Source: Marsupella aquatica
Taxonomy: Eukaryota; Marchantiophyta
NCBI GenBank assembly: GCA_973895155.1
Contig: OZ316893.1
Span: forward strand, 7,688,001-7,752,000
Direction: 5' to 3'
DNA length: 64,000 nucleotides
The first letter of the stretch is position 1. Each line of letters opens with the position of its first letter. The translations under genes and the position numbers were made by a program. Below the pieces are notes generated by a model. The model was not told the origin of the DNA. It worked only from the letters and a program-made list of their open reading frames with translations, and did not search any database. Below are positions 49,301 through 61,301 of this stretch, piece after piece.

Positions 49301-52300
49301 TCAAGCCAAATACATTAACCTATTTGGATCTTCCGGGTCCCTTTCTAAGTACTCGCGATCAATCAGGTCTTCAATACGCCTCTTGATGAGCTTCGGATCG
49401 GGCTGATTCAAGCATAGCACATTGATTTTATGTTAGTAAACAAGATGTCCATTGGACCTTTGCGTGACATAGCTAGGATTACAGAATCTTTCCATATGCA
49501 TGTGTAGACTCAGGTTCAAGTACCCATGCATATGTCTAAGCGCGGCTAAGAATCTACCACGAGTTTTGGGTGTATCGATTCTAGCTAGTGAAATCTTTCC
49601 TTGACTTTCGAGGTTTAAATTCTAGTGAAATATTTACTTGACTTTCAGTCCTAGTATACAGTTACCAAATACATGCGTGCATGGCTGATTCAATTCAGTC
49701 AAACCTGGAATTTCAGGCCTAATTAATAACTAAACACATCTTACTTATAAAGCCAGAAGGAGAAGCTAGAGTCAGGGTCTAGCTAGGTTTTTATAGTGAA
49801 GTCTTTAGAGGGTGACTCTAAGGCCCCTCCAAAGTATATATGCGAGTAAGTACGTATATTATGTATGAGGAATATATTTTGTTACATTGTATTGTTCTCT
49901 CCTCTCACGTTCAGACGGATAGTAGGGGATAGTTTGGCATAGAAATGCAAGTTCTTTACACACATAGCCTCAGGGTCGATCAAGTACACTTGCTAGGACT
50001 AAATGTATATCCTCTAGACTTTTTGACTTCATAGAGATTCTAGTGAATTCTTACCTTGAATTTCACTCTTAGTTGCTCAACAGCTTCAAGAACCAGCTGT
50101 TGGTAATATATAATTTTCCGGCGTTTCAATATTCTGACGATAGAAGCATCAATAAAACTGCGCCTGTCTTCCTCTACGGCTTGAATCACTTTCTTGTTTT
50201 CATCCAGAGGTGGAAGAGAGATCTGCTCACAGGAAATTAAACGGGAATTAAAGCAACATTTTATTAGAACATATAATCTCAGAGTACATAACTAAGATGC
50301 AAGCCTAAGAGTAGTCTATTGAGTTTGAGAAGATTAATAATGACATGTTATAATGGCATGTCTGGACTCACTGACTTGGAATATCAGATGTTTAGGAATA
50401 TTAGGAATCTCAAACGAAATTAAGAATCTAGCAAGAAAATAAGGGCATATCCAGACTCACAAACCTTAATGCGCGTAGTCGTGGCTGAAAAATTAGTATT
50501 GAAAGCGAAGTGATCCGATGGGATTACTCTCTCTGTACGTGGATACTTGACTAGAATTTCGTGTTTGGCACAGGCTAGAGAATGTAACAATCTGACAATT
50601 TCGTCATCTGCCAGATTCAATCTCCTCTTGATATCTGCATAGCTGAGCCCGTCGGCCTCATTGAATAGAAGTAGGACAGCAGCCTGAATGAAAGTGAGCT
50701 GATGTTAGCTATGATCGATGGGAAGACTCTTACTAGCATTATTCAATTGGGAAATGATACCTGGAAAAACTAGCTAGATGAGATCGACTTGAGAGATTTA
50801 AAAACATTAAACCTAATCAAGTGAGAAATGGTAACCAGGAAAAAACCCATGAGACATGATAGATTTTCATTTATTCATCATTCATTCATGCTTTCTTGAT
50901 TCTCATTTTCATTCATCAAGGCAAACTGCTTACAAAAGGAAATTCCATATAGCATAAGAAAGCATTTTTCTAGATCAAGGATGAAGAAGTACCTGATATG
51001 GTGTCACTACAAGTTCATACTTAGTGCTTAAAAGAACTTCTATCAAACATGTTCCCAAATTGTGTATCCATATCAATTTCCTGGACACCTGCTTAGCTTT
51101 GTAGAACTCTTCGTAAACCTCAAGACATTTCACCTGAAATGAGATGATCGACCTTTAGTCTGCTGATATATGCAGTAGCAATGTTAATTTGATAGATATC
51201 TAGCTAAAACACGTGCTTTCATCTGAACACCACAATATTTTCGGTTAGCTAGCTACTAGTAATTCAGAAAACCATTCTCTTGTATTTTCAACAATATATA
51301 ATAGCAAAAGTCATAATTATGAGGAAGGTTAACAGTGCTCTACCATTTCAGGGGGAAACACTAGGTCTGAAGATCTGTATGTAGGCCACGATGATTTTTT
51401 GAGTACCCTCACTGATAGGTCAGTTCCTTGGTTCGATGCTGGGTTGTGCTTTAGGTAATCGTGGAAGGCAATTTTGTTTTCGGTTGCTAGTTGCAGGTCG
51501 TTTATCTGAGAAAAAGCAATTTGATTAGCAGATAAAAATTTAAAAAAAAAGCAAAATCTACCTGAAAGTGATAAGTTTAAAGAAGCGAATATAATCGCAA
51601 TTAGTTCATGCACCCAATGTGATGCCTAAAAGTCTACAAACTCACTTGAATTCAGAAGGAACTTACCATGCCTTCCAATTTTGATGTAAACTGAGACCCA
51701 CACTCCTGCTTTAACTTTCTAATCATGCTTGGCTCATGACCTCCAGTTAAATTTTTGTTAAGGAGAAGTCTACGAGCGAGCTTTGTCCTGGGAAATCCAG
51801 GAAAGATGAAAGGAAGATCAAGATCCAGTGATGTAGGGAAGGCAGAGAAATATTTCCTTGAGAAATTAAGCAAATTCTACTTAAACCAAAATCAGAATGA
51901 ACACAAAATTTTGAAGGAAACCATGTAGAGTCCTTAATTAAAATCTTTTAAACGGTGCACAATTCATGTAAAATAGAGAGGAATATAGGTTAAAGAATAG
52001 ACTACCTGTAAACTTCCTCAAATATATCTTTCTGATGAATATAGGCAAGGACTTTTACAACCTGGAAAGTTAGCCATGACCCAAGCTATATAATTAGGAG
52101 GTAGTTGGGTTGGATCGAACAGGGTTAAGTGGGACATGGAGATGCATGAGGAGTTAAAAAAACAGACATTAGAATTTACACAACAATGTTTGAATACGAT
52201 GTCTGATAAACACTTTACTGCAAACTTTCGAATTGGATTCTTGAAAGGTTCCATCGATCCAAATGTCTAAATTAATTTTGTTTGATATCTTAGCCTGAGA

Positions 52301-53919
52301 TTTCGGGATGATTAATTAGAGCTATTGTCAAGAGATGCTACTCACCTTTTCAAGGGTCTCTTCAATATCTTCATCACTTAACATCTTACTGCCTTCCTTT
52401 TGCAAGACATGATCACAAAATGTGGCAAGTAGCTCTGCGCTACTACTTCCTGCTACATCTTTATTGCATAATACCTCGAATCCCTCCTTTAGGGCCTACA
52501 TAAGAATAATTAACCGATAAATAATCTTAACCTCTATGACCGTGAATGATTGCACAGACAATGGCGCCTTACTATGTATCTGCCGGCCTGACGTTGACTT
52601 GGAATATAATAAAATCATATATATATGCACAGATCGAGTACGTACTCATCTATGCCAAATCGATACAACCTTTTCAAATCAAGCAGTCACATATATAGCC
52701 ATAACAACATACAGAATATATAGTGGAAGACTTTCAAACCTTGCGGAACTGTGAATCATTGAGGAAGCAATCTGTTAGGTACTTTGAGTACTTGTCATGA
52801 AGTTGAAATAAATTATGAACCAAAGCCTGGCACACCAACTCACAACCTTCACGCTTGTCCTTCTTATCCGCCTGGAGGTGCATGGAAACAAATAGATCGA
52901 GCACTAAGCTCAGTAAATCTCTACAACTTATGGAAACAAAGACCATATCTCTTTGAAATTTAACAGTAAGTACGTGGGTTCTCAAAGCCAAGCCAGACTA
53001 CTTGTTGACATGATGATTATATGAAAGCTAGAACTCTATTGCAGAAACATAGTATATAGCATGAAGCTATCTGAAATTAACTGGTAAGGCTCTGTAATAT
53101 ATCGGTCCACAATGGCAAACGTACATGACTAGTACCTACATATAAAAGGAAACTAATACTCATTACTAAATCGTATTATGTTTGAACGCATGATGAAAAT
53201 TGAAACCAACTGCATGAGCTCAAAACACTTTTAGCGCCAGAAATGCTACGATCATAAATATCAGAATTGAACCAACTAAGTCCCCACAATGAATCATTCA
53301 CAAGTACCTCTTAAGAATGGCTGCCTCCTCTGTTTGCTTCATCAAAGCTCTTCCTTCATGTGTTATTTCCTGTATATGATTCAAAGATGTCAAATGACAT
53401 TATGCAGCCGCAAGCTAGTGATGAAGAAACTATTACTAATATATACAGTGTATAATAGTTTCTTTGGAACATATTTGAAAATTTCTTAATGTTTTCCTTT
53501 TCTCGGTTGATTTACTTCGCAAAATAATCTCGATATTACAATTCTTACCACAAGTTCCCTCTACTGATGACGTCAAGTTTGAAGGACCTTATATAGTACA
53601 TATCTATAGAATTTGGTAGCCTGGGTAAACAAACCTGTGTAAATATGGCGGCCATTGACTCGGTTCCCTTGGGAATCCTAGAGAAGAGTTTGTACATCCT
53701 GGAGAGATCATTTACCTGTATGCAGTATGGCGGGGCAGTATAGTTATTGTTTTAATTGTTAAGCATATGCATGTATCGATCACCCACCGCAATACCATGT
53801 AATATTTAAAGAATAATAGGAGCTCAAGCTCAGTATCCATCTATACACTAGCTAGCTATTCCATGATGAATGGAAGAACATGTATCTGAATTTACTAAGA
53901 AAAAAGACATGCAAAAAGC

Positions 53920-53951
<32 letters not shown>

Positions 53952-56666
53952 AAATTACAGATACGTTTGCTAGCAATTGTTACTTGTATTAATTTGTATA
54001 TTATATATCTACTAGCTTTCAAACAATACTTACGCATACAATGAACTGTAGACATTGATGGAAGATAGACGCACACCTTGTTACTCCTCATAAGAGCATG
54101 AAGGCCTGACCATTCGTTCTTTAATAGGTGATCCTCATACTTGACAAGCAGCTCGTGTTGGACTCTCTGCAGCATCATAGGACTAAGAACATGAAGAAAG
54201 CACAAGACCAACGTACAGTCGAATATTTCCAATATCAAAGTTTTAAAACAAGGCCACCTCCCTCAGTATTATTGATATATCACGTATATTCATAAAAGTG
54301 GTGTGTTGGATTTCTAAAGTAAAAACTGACCCCCTTGCCATGTAGAATGATCTCTTCACCAAGAAACCGTGTCATGATAATCCCGACTTATAGGTTTCTG
54401 CCTTAATTGATCGAAGATATATAGAAAAATACAACTTCAAAGGAAAATTTAGCTACAAAGATGAGACTTGCACATACCTCCAACAGTTTTGATTCACTGC
54501 TCACATGCAGGTAATTCCCTACACTCACACTTTCTCTCTGAAGACATTCTTCAACCTGCATAGATAATTGAGCACAAATCACTAATTAACCACATCTGTA
54601 TTAATTAATTAATGATTCCACAATCTGGTCACGAGGTCTCTCTCTCGATCTTTCTCTCTCTAGCTATATATAATGCCTGTATCATGGAACGTACAGTGAA
54701 TGACACAAACCTTGAGCAAATAATCTTGGCAACAATTGCCTTCAACCCAAGATGTAGCCTTCTTGGAATAATAGGCTGCAGTTTCTGTGATCATTGCAAG
54801 CTCGAAGTCCCTTTCATAGACATCTATGCCACCAAAGCCCATCTCCTCAAATATCTGCACTGATTTCTTAACCAGGGCCCCATCAATTTGATCACCTTCT
54901 CTTTCTCGCTCAATCTGTACATATATATGTCGATCACATCAAACAAGCTTTCATATATATATATATATATATATATTTGCATGTTGCAATTGATCAACTC
55001 ACAACTACTGACTAAATTAATAGTGAGGGCGAAAAGATAAATATTAATTTGAATGGTATATATATTTGAATTGTCTCTACCAGTATGATCAGTGCGTCCT
55101 TGACATTGTTCTTGATTTCTGCATAAACCTGCGCACAGAGTTTCATAAGCCAATGAACTGTAAATTTGAGTTCATGTAATATTGAGGGTGTCCCAATTAG
55201 AAGCTAGGTTTTCCTATATGGCTATGATCAACTAGCTAGATACATGCAACTCGTGACTAAATTCCTCATCCGAATTAACTGAGATGATTGAAGAATTAAA
55301 CCAAGAGCCAATGGAACAATGGTTAAGATTATATATAGATCAATGCATGACGATAATTCTAATAATTGCATGGACTGTATTTCATTGGAAAATCTTAGAA
55401 GAGGGTTGCTGAATTAGAAAGATTTCCTGTAAGATATTAATTATAAATGCAACTCGATCATGACAGGAGATAGTTAAGTAAGTGATTACGATAACAGTCC
55501 TACTTGATTAAGATAAGTACTTGCCAATTCAAAACAACATCCAAGAACAACGCTTATTGAGATTATTGATGAAGCTACCTGATTACGAAAGTTTCTCAAA
55601 CCAACTTCATATAGAGATGGCAAGGCCATCCTTGGAATGAAATAAAGGCTCAAGTAGCCAAAGAACTTTGTGAGCCAATGAACTGTAATTTTGAAGTGAT
55701 CCAAACGCTTAACCAACTCTCTCAAGAGAGTTTCATGATGCTTGTCTTGCAGGGAAGGAAGAACCTGCAAAATCTTGAAATCAGTCAAATAAACTCGATC
55801 ATATATATATATATATATCATTTCATCGAACCGCATATATATTACATGAAGTGAATTACCTACTGCTTAAGTACAGCTTCTACTGTTTTTCAAATATAAG
55901 TGAAGTCACATAAACTCATATTAATATCATTTCATAGAAGGCATTAATTACATATATGAAATCAATTAATTATCTACTGCTTAAATACAGCTTCTACGTA
56001 TACTCTTTTCAAACACAAGTACAGTTTCATGCATCCAAGCTAGCTAGGAACTGGGAAGGGAACTACAGTCCAGACTTGAGATCCCTTCACCTACGTACAA
56101 GTTAACTTTCACACGAAATTCTCTTTTTTATGCACAGTTGCATGGTTGAACAGTATTCATTGGCATGAATAAAATAAAATAAAATTAACGCTTACATACC
56201 GTTTTGTTGATGTACTCCTCGATGACCTCTTTGTACCTGTCATATAACTTTTGCTGGTTGTCATGAGTGCCCTTTTGCGTGCACAGATTATATATTACAC
56301 TGGAACCAGGTTAAGGAATACTTAGATTTATAAACAATAGTAAGACCTTGAAAATCAGCATTCGTCTGTTGTTCTCTATCTGACAATCCGTCTGACAATT
56401 AAAATGCATATATGATCGAGCTAAAATTAGCTAGGAGGATACTCAAATAGAGCGATGTATTCCTTGGAGGTAAACTGTACTTCCTGCACCCCCTCCAACA
56501 GGTTTGTTAGCTTTGAGATGCCTCTCTGCAAGTGAATACTTCCCTGCAGCTCAAGGTTTACAAAGTTCTGTTCATTATTTGGGGTCCCTGTCCTCAAATC
56601 TTCACTGAGATTCTTTCTCCTTTGTTTTCTTCTTGAAACAACTTGCCAGCTGCCAGAGTCTTCCAT
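49301..56666 (-). CDS. CUL1: CUL1-like cullin, 18 exons
   Basis: Complement exons: 49301..49402, 50055..50222, 50465..50683, 50993..51133, 51344..51505, 51667..51787, 52006..52061, 52346..52495, 52740..52920, 53308..53369, 53635..53715, 54077..54166, 54478..54555, 54711..54914, 55081..55128, 55579..55764, 56200..56299 and 56443..56666. Total about 790 residues; plant CUL1 is about 740. Family hallmarks: [22 protein letters not shown] in the N-terminal repeats, [51 protein letters not shown], the winged-helix segments, the neddylation motif IVRILKRRK and the C-terminal YLA. CUL1 is the scaffold of SCF ubiquitin ligases, binding SKP1/F-box proteins at one end and RBX1 at the other. The first about 35 residues are a basic extension not usual in CUL1. 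The start of the 52.7-52.9 kb exon is uncertain: 52920 keeps frame, while 52871 fits the family better but breaks phase. Confidence 0.9.
53921..53947. repeat. (AT)n microsatellite in a cullin intron
   Basis: Uninterrupted TA dinucleotides. Similar tracts occur near 54954-54976 and 55801-55818, also in cullin introns. Confidence 0.9.
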
Positions 56667-59136
56667 TTAACATTGCACCGTCTTAAAAATCAATACAGCC
56701 GCCCTAGTTTTTGACTTGCAAAAAGTTGCCCGGTTGCCTCTTTCGACTAGAGTCCGTGCATGAATTGCCAATTGTAATTAAGCCCAGAAAGTAAATCCAC
56801 TGCACACAAGAATGCCAGGCCACAAATATGCCTCAGATCGACCGAGCACCTTCTCAAACCCATTAATTGACAATGTTGACAATGGGGATTGAAAAAAAAC
56901 GATGATGCTCTGGTTCATGCTTCAAGAGATATATGCAATGATTATATATTTGTGAAACTTCAACCTAAGGCTCAGGTTCTAGCTAGGAGACTGACTATAA
57001 TTAATATCCATGCATATATATTAGCCGGGATGAATGGTTGTACTTTGGCAGAGATGCAGAGAGCCCTCTAGATAGAGGAGGAGCTAATGACGCTAGCACA
57101 ACGGATATATGAGTGCCAGAAAACCTTGAATAGTATATATGGTGGGCAGACTGAAACTAAGATCGAGCCACTAATTAATGACATAACGCCAGAAACAAAC
57201 TGCCCACTTACAGAATTACTGTGAAAGGCGCGCCGGTGCTTGACTAATGATGGAAATGAAGGGCTACTGATTAGATACAGACAATTTAATCTAAATGACA
57301 TATAATGGACCCTGTCAAAGAAAGTAGCTGAGAATCCTTAATTTGGTTGACAAACCTTCAAAAGCGTATGGCAATATATCCTTTGGTTGACCAAAAACTC
57401 ACTATTGACGTACAGGAGGTAGATAACAAGATCGATCATTGTAAAACATGTACTGTGAGCCAGAGAGCCAGGATCGTACCTGAATTGATCGAAAGAGCGT
57501 GCGGACCGGAGTCGACTGAAATTCTTGCCGGTCCTCCAATCTCGTCCAAACGCACTTTGCTAGTACGTGTGCACTCGACTCCAACTTTCCCTGTATATAC
57601 TAGCTGGTGCCAGCTAGGAGGTATGCACGAAGGAAAGCTCGAGCTCAAACTAACTAATTAAAGCTCTTGCTACGTTAGAATACGAGTTGAGTGGCAACAC
57701 TGAAATGCTCGGGGTAATTTCTGGCGCCAAGAGAGAGAAGTGGAGAATGAGAGAGAATGACAAGAGGCCCTAGTTATATACTCTTATTCGGCGCGCGGAT
57801 GGAGAGGAGAACCGCTCCGAAGTGATCAATGACCGAAAAAGCAAGTGCATCTCCTAGCCTTCTTACCTGGACCAAGTACGTACATGATTGAAGCAAATTA
57901 ATACTAACCAAATACAGGAAGGAAATTGATCGACTAAGCAAGTGCATCTCCTATATAACCTCCTTCCCTGGACCAGGTACTACGTTGAAGCAGATACTAA
58001 CCAAGGACAGGAACGAAATTGACTAACAACGGTACCCCCTCATTATAAGGGCAGCATTTAAGTAGTGAATTTCTACGAAGACGACTTCAAGCCGCGCGTA
58101 GTCCAGAGTAGTGGATCAGTCTCTCTCTTTCGGATCGATCGAGATGATACTAGCTAGGATTCTGCACTAGCTAGAGGAGTTCAGCCATCCATGTAGCCCA
58201 GGCACGTGGCTCCAATTAGTTTACCTGTGGTCAGAGCAAAATATGATAGGCGAGGTGTAGGTCACATATATGGCTGGATTCTTTACAGAGGACTAATGCA
58301 ATCCAACCATCCAAAATTAAGTCGCTTGTGTCAATGGTATCGATTACTGTGGCCTTACAGCTGTCCAGACATGTCACTCTACTATATTACTATATATAGC
58401 TGTATAAAACTTCCAACGTACTGATCGACCTGTACCTAGAGCATGCAAGGTAGGCGCGCTTGGTGAGGTGTAGGCCGCGTAGCCAGATATTTTTAAATAG
58501 AGGCTCGATCTGAATCAATCCCAACCCTGGAAAATGAGGTACATCGGTAGCTTTCCCAAGTTACCATTTACCATCTTGTGAAAGTCTAAGTGTGCACAGT
58601 TACATATATAGTTTTAGCGGGAGTTTTAGCAGTGAGTGGCAAATTACGGCTGTGGTGCTCTGACCTTCCAGTTCATTCTGTGCTGCTCTTCAATTCTCCC
58701 ATGTCCCCGCCTTTTAATTAATTTCTCTGCTATCCACTACATTGCTCTCCACTACATTGTTACGTACACTCAGTTTATTTTTATATAATATGGAGCCCGA
58801 TATGGAGTGACGTACGGGCCAGATATATTGCACCTGCCGTGCAAAAGCTTATATCGGAGTCACTACGTACGTACTACTCAAGTAAGAATCTCAAGTAAGG
58901 GAGGAAGGGAGGGCCAGGCATGACCAATTAATTAATCAAGTCACCTAAGTACGGCAAGCATGCTAAGACTATGGGTAGTTAGCTTGAGATGCTAGGGATA
59001 GATACCAAATTGAGACCCACTAATTAATTTAACCACCCTTGGCACAAAAGCAGATCGAGGGTACGTGGGTTAGGCTAGGCCAACCAGGCCAGGCCAGTTT
59101 ATGCACAGAAGCACAATAGGATAAGGCCGAGTCAAA
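56667..59136. other. Cullin upstream region and spacer
   Basis: Should hold the cullin promoter. Rich in short self-complementary strings such as ACGTACGT, CTAGCTAG and GATCGATC. No exon recognised. Confidence 0.4.
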
Positions 59137-59580
59137 ATGGGATCAAGAGAAGGGCAGGAGGCAGGAGGCAGGGATGGAGGTATGGAGGGGCCAAGCCAGA
59201 CCGACCAAGCAGCCCAATTAAGCCACCAAAGGGGAGGGCGCGAGACTCAGTCTGCAACAACGAGGCAACCTAAGCTCAAAAGTATTGTGACACAAACCCA
59301 TATAGGAAGGGGGAGAGGGAGGGAGGGAGGCATGCAGGGAGAGGGGGAGGAAAGAAGGTACCGGACAAGCTAGTCCAGTTCGAGCATAGAAACAAATACA
59401 GGTCGTCTTATTATATACCTTAATTAGTCTACGTACGTATAGTGATTTCCAGATCGAGCGAAGGTCAGTCGATTGCTCAATTTATCATTATCTTCTTTTC
59501 TTATCATTTTACTTGTTCAATCAGCGTTCAAGTGTCGACACATCTTTGAAACTGGCTAAGAGCAACGGCCAAGATAGAAG
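59137..59580. other. Purine-rich spacer
   Basis: Contains G/A-rich low-complexity stretches (about 59145-59240 and 59305-59355). The open frame through it reflects this composition and is not supported as a gene. Confidence 0.45.
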
Positions 59581-59599
59581 CATTCCCAACACAGTACGT

Positions 59600-60180
59600 A
59601 ATGGTCGATAGTCTACTGCAAGTCGTGACTACTGCAAAAACAATTGGAGGCTTTGACATGCACTGAAATATATACTGCAGTGTAGAATTGAAGTTCCCGT
59701 GGAGATGTTTTTCATTGCTTTCCAGACTCCGATTGTGAATTCACTTTTGCCGAACTTTTCCCATATCAGGGTGTGTTAGTATACACAGGAAGAGATACAC
59801 ACAGGAAGAGATACAGATCCAACTGTTGGTCCACAGTGCTTCAGAGGTAAGGTTTTCAATCTGTTCGGGAACCTGTTGATATACTCCACTTGCTTTCTTA
59901 ATTAATTAGCATTTAAGTTGTTGAGGGATTATAACCCCGGCTTAGAGCAGTAGCACGTACAAGAGCACCCCACCCAGTAAGCTAGATCTGACAGGAAGCA
60001 GGTCGATGGATCGATAGCTAGTTTACTGCAAGTCGTGACTACTGCAAAACAATTGGAGGCTTTGACATGCAGTAAAATATATACTGCGGTGTAGAAGTTC
60101 TCGTGGAGATTTTTTCATTGCTTTCCAGACTATAGGGTTTCCGATTGTGAACTCACTTTTGCCGATTTTTTCCGATTAGG
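59600..60180. repeat. Direct duplication of about 165 bp, two copies
   Basis: Copies at about 59607-59772 and 60022-60184 share long blocks (CTGCAAGTCGTGACTACTGC, ATTGGAGGCTTTGACATGCA, TTCATTGCTTTCCAGACT). They differ by small indels, including an 11-bp insertion in the second. About 250 bp separate them. Confidence 0.85.
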
Positions 60181-60498
60181 TTGTGTTCGATCTGATGATT
60201 TCTGAGGAGCGATATTGATCTGGATATATTGCACGGTCGTCCTTGAGGTTCGCTCGATCTCATTAAGGAAATGATTAACTGCTAGTTGGAGGATATGCAT
60301 GGTTTGGGTGCAGGGTATTTCCCAACATTCCCCCGGTAATTCATTGTTTGATAACAAAGAAGTAGGTATTCCGGCCATCTTGGGGTAATGCACCCAAATT
60401 ACCTGCTGAAGCCCACAGGTACCAGGGTATATCACACTCTGAGTATTTTGACCTCTCCCCTACGTGTCTCCGGGGAATTTAGCTACGTACAACCACCC

Positions 60499-61010
60499 AC
60501 TTGTGAGGGGGTATTGTTGGGCTATTCGGACGGATGGCTCCAATTGCAGGCGTGCAGGTGTAGGCTGTGGCGTCAGTGGATGTATTGGAGGATGATGTGC
60601 ATCGCAACCATTCAATTCCCCCCACGAGGATGGTGAAAGCTAGTCCTACTTGCGATGGGGTATTGCTAAGGTATTGTGACGGATGTGCTCCAATTGAAGG
60701 TGTACAGGTGTAGGCTGTGGCGTCCGTGGATGTATTGGAGGATGATGTGCATTGCAACCATCCAATTTCCCCCCGTGAGGATGGTGAAAGTCCTACGTGT
60801 GAGGGTATTGCTTGTGTATTCAGACGGATGTGCTCCAATTGCAGGCGTGGAGGTGTATGTTGTGGCGTCCATGGATGTATTGGAGGATGATGTGCATCAT
60901 CGCAACCATCCAACTACCCCCCGTGAGGATGGTGAAAGTCCTACTTGCGATGGGGTATTGCTGGGGTATTCTGACTTGGGAGGGGATATTTCTAAGGTAT
61001 TTTGATGGTA
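60499..61010. repeat. Tandem repeat of about 145-150 bp, three and a half copies
   Basis: The landmark TATTG after a G run lies at 60512, 60661, 60806 and 60956, giving periods of 149, 145 and 150. Shared blocks include GACGGATGTGCTCCAATTG, TGGATGTATTGGAGGATGA and GAGGATGGTGAAAG. Open frames here are by-products of the repeat. Confidence 0.9.
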
Positions 61011-61301
61011 TTTGCTGGATGTGCGCAGATTGGAGGCATCCAGGGGTCCACTGTGTGCCATCCGTGGATCTTGTGTGCCGGTATTTTGAAGGTATTCCGG
61101 GGATGTAGTGTTATTGGAGGCGTACATGGGAGGTGGATCCGTGGAAAAATTCATGGATACTTGGGGTTACTTCATTCAAATTGACAGACATACAGATTTG
61201 ACAATGTTTGATTATTTAGGAGCATGCGCACGAGTCACAAAACTAGACATATATAAACCCCAAGCCCCTTCACCAGACGATGTTCTAGGTATCTGACTAC
61301 C

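Noticed and set aside
53921-55818. Open frames containing runs of Ile-Tyr
   Set aside because: They are (AT)n microsatellites in cullin introns.
59137-59373. Gly/Arg/Glu-rich frame
   Set aside because: Purine-rich low complexity, no start context and no similarity to a known protein.
60479-61154. Several overlapping frames on both strands
   Set aside because: All derive from the 145-150 bp tandem repeat.
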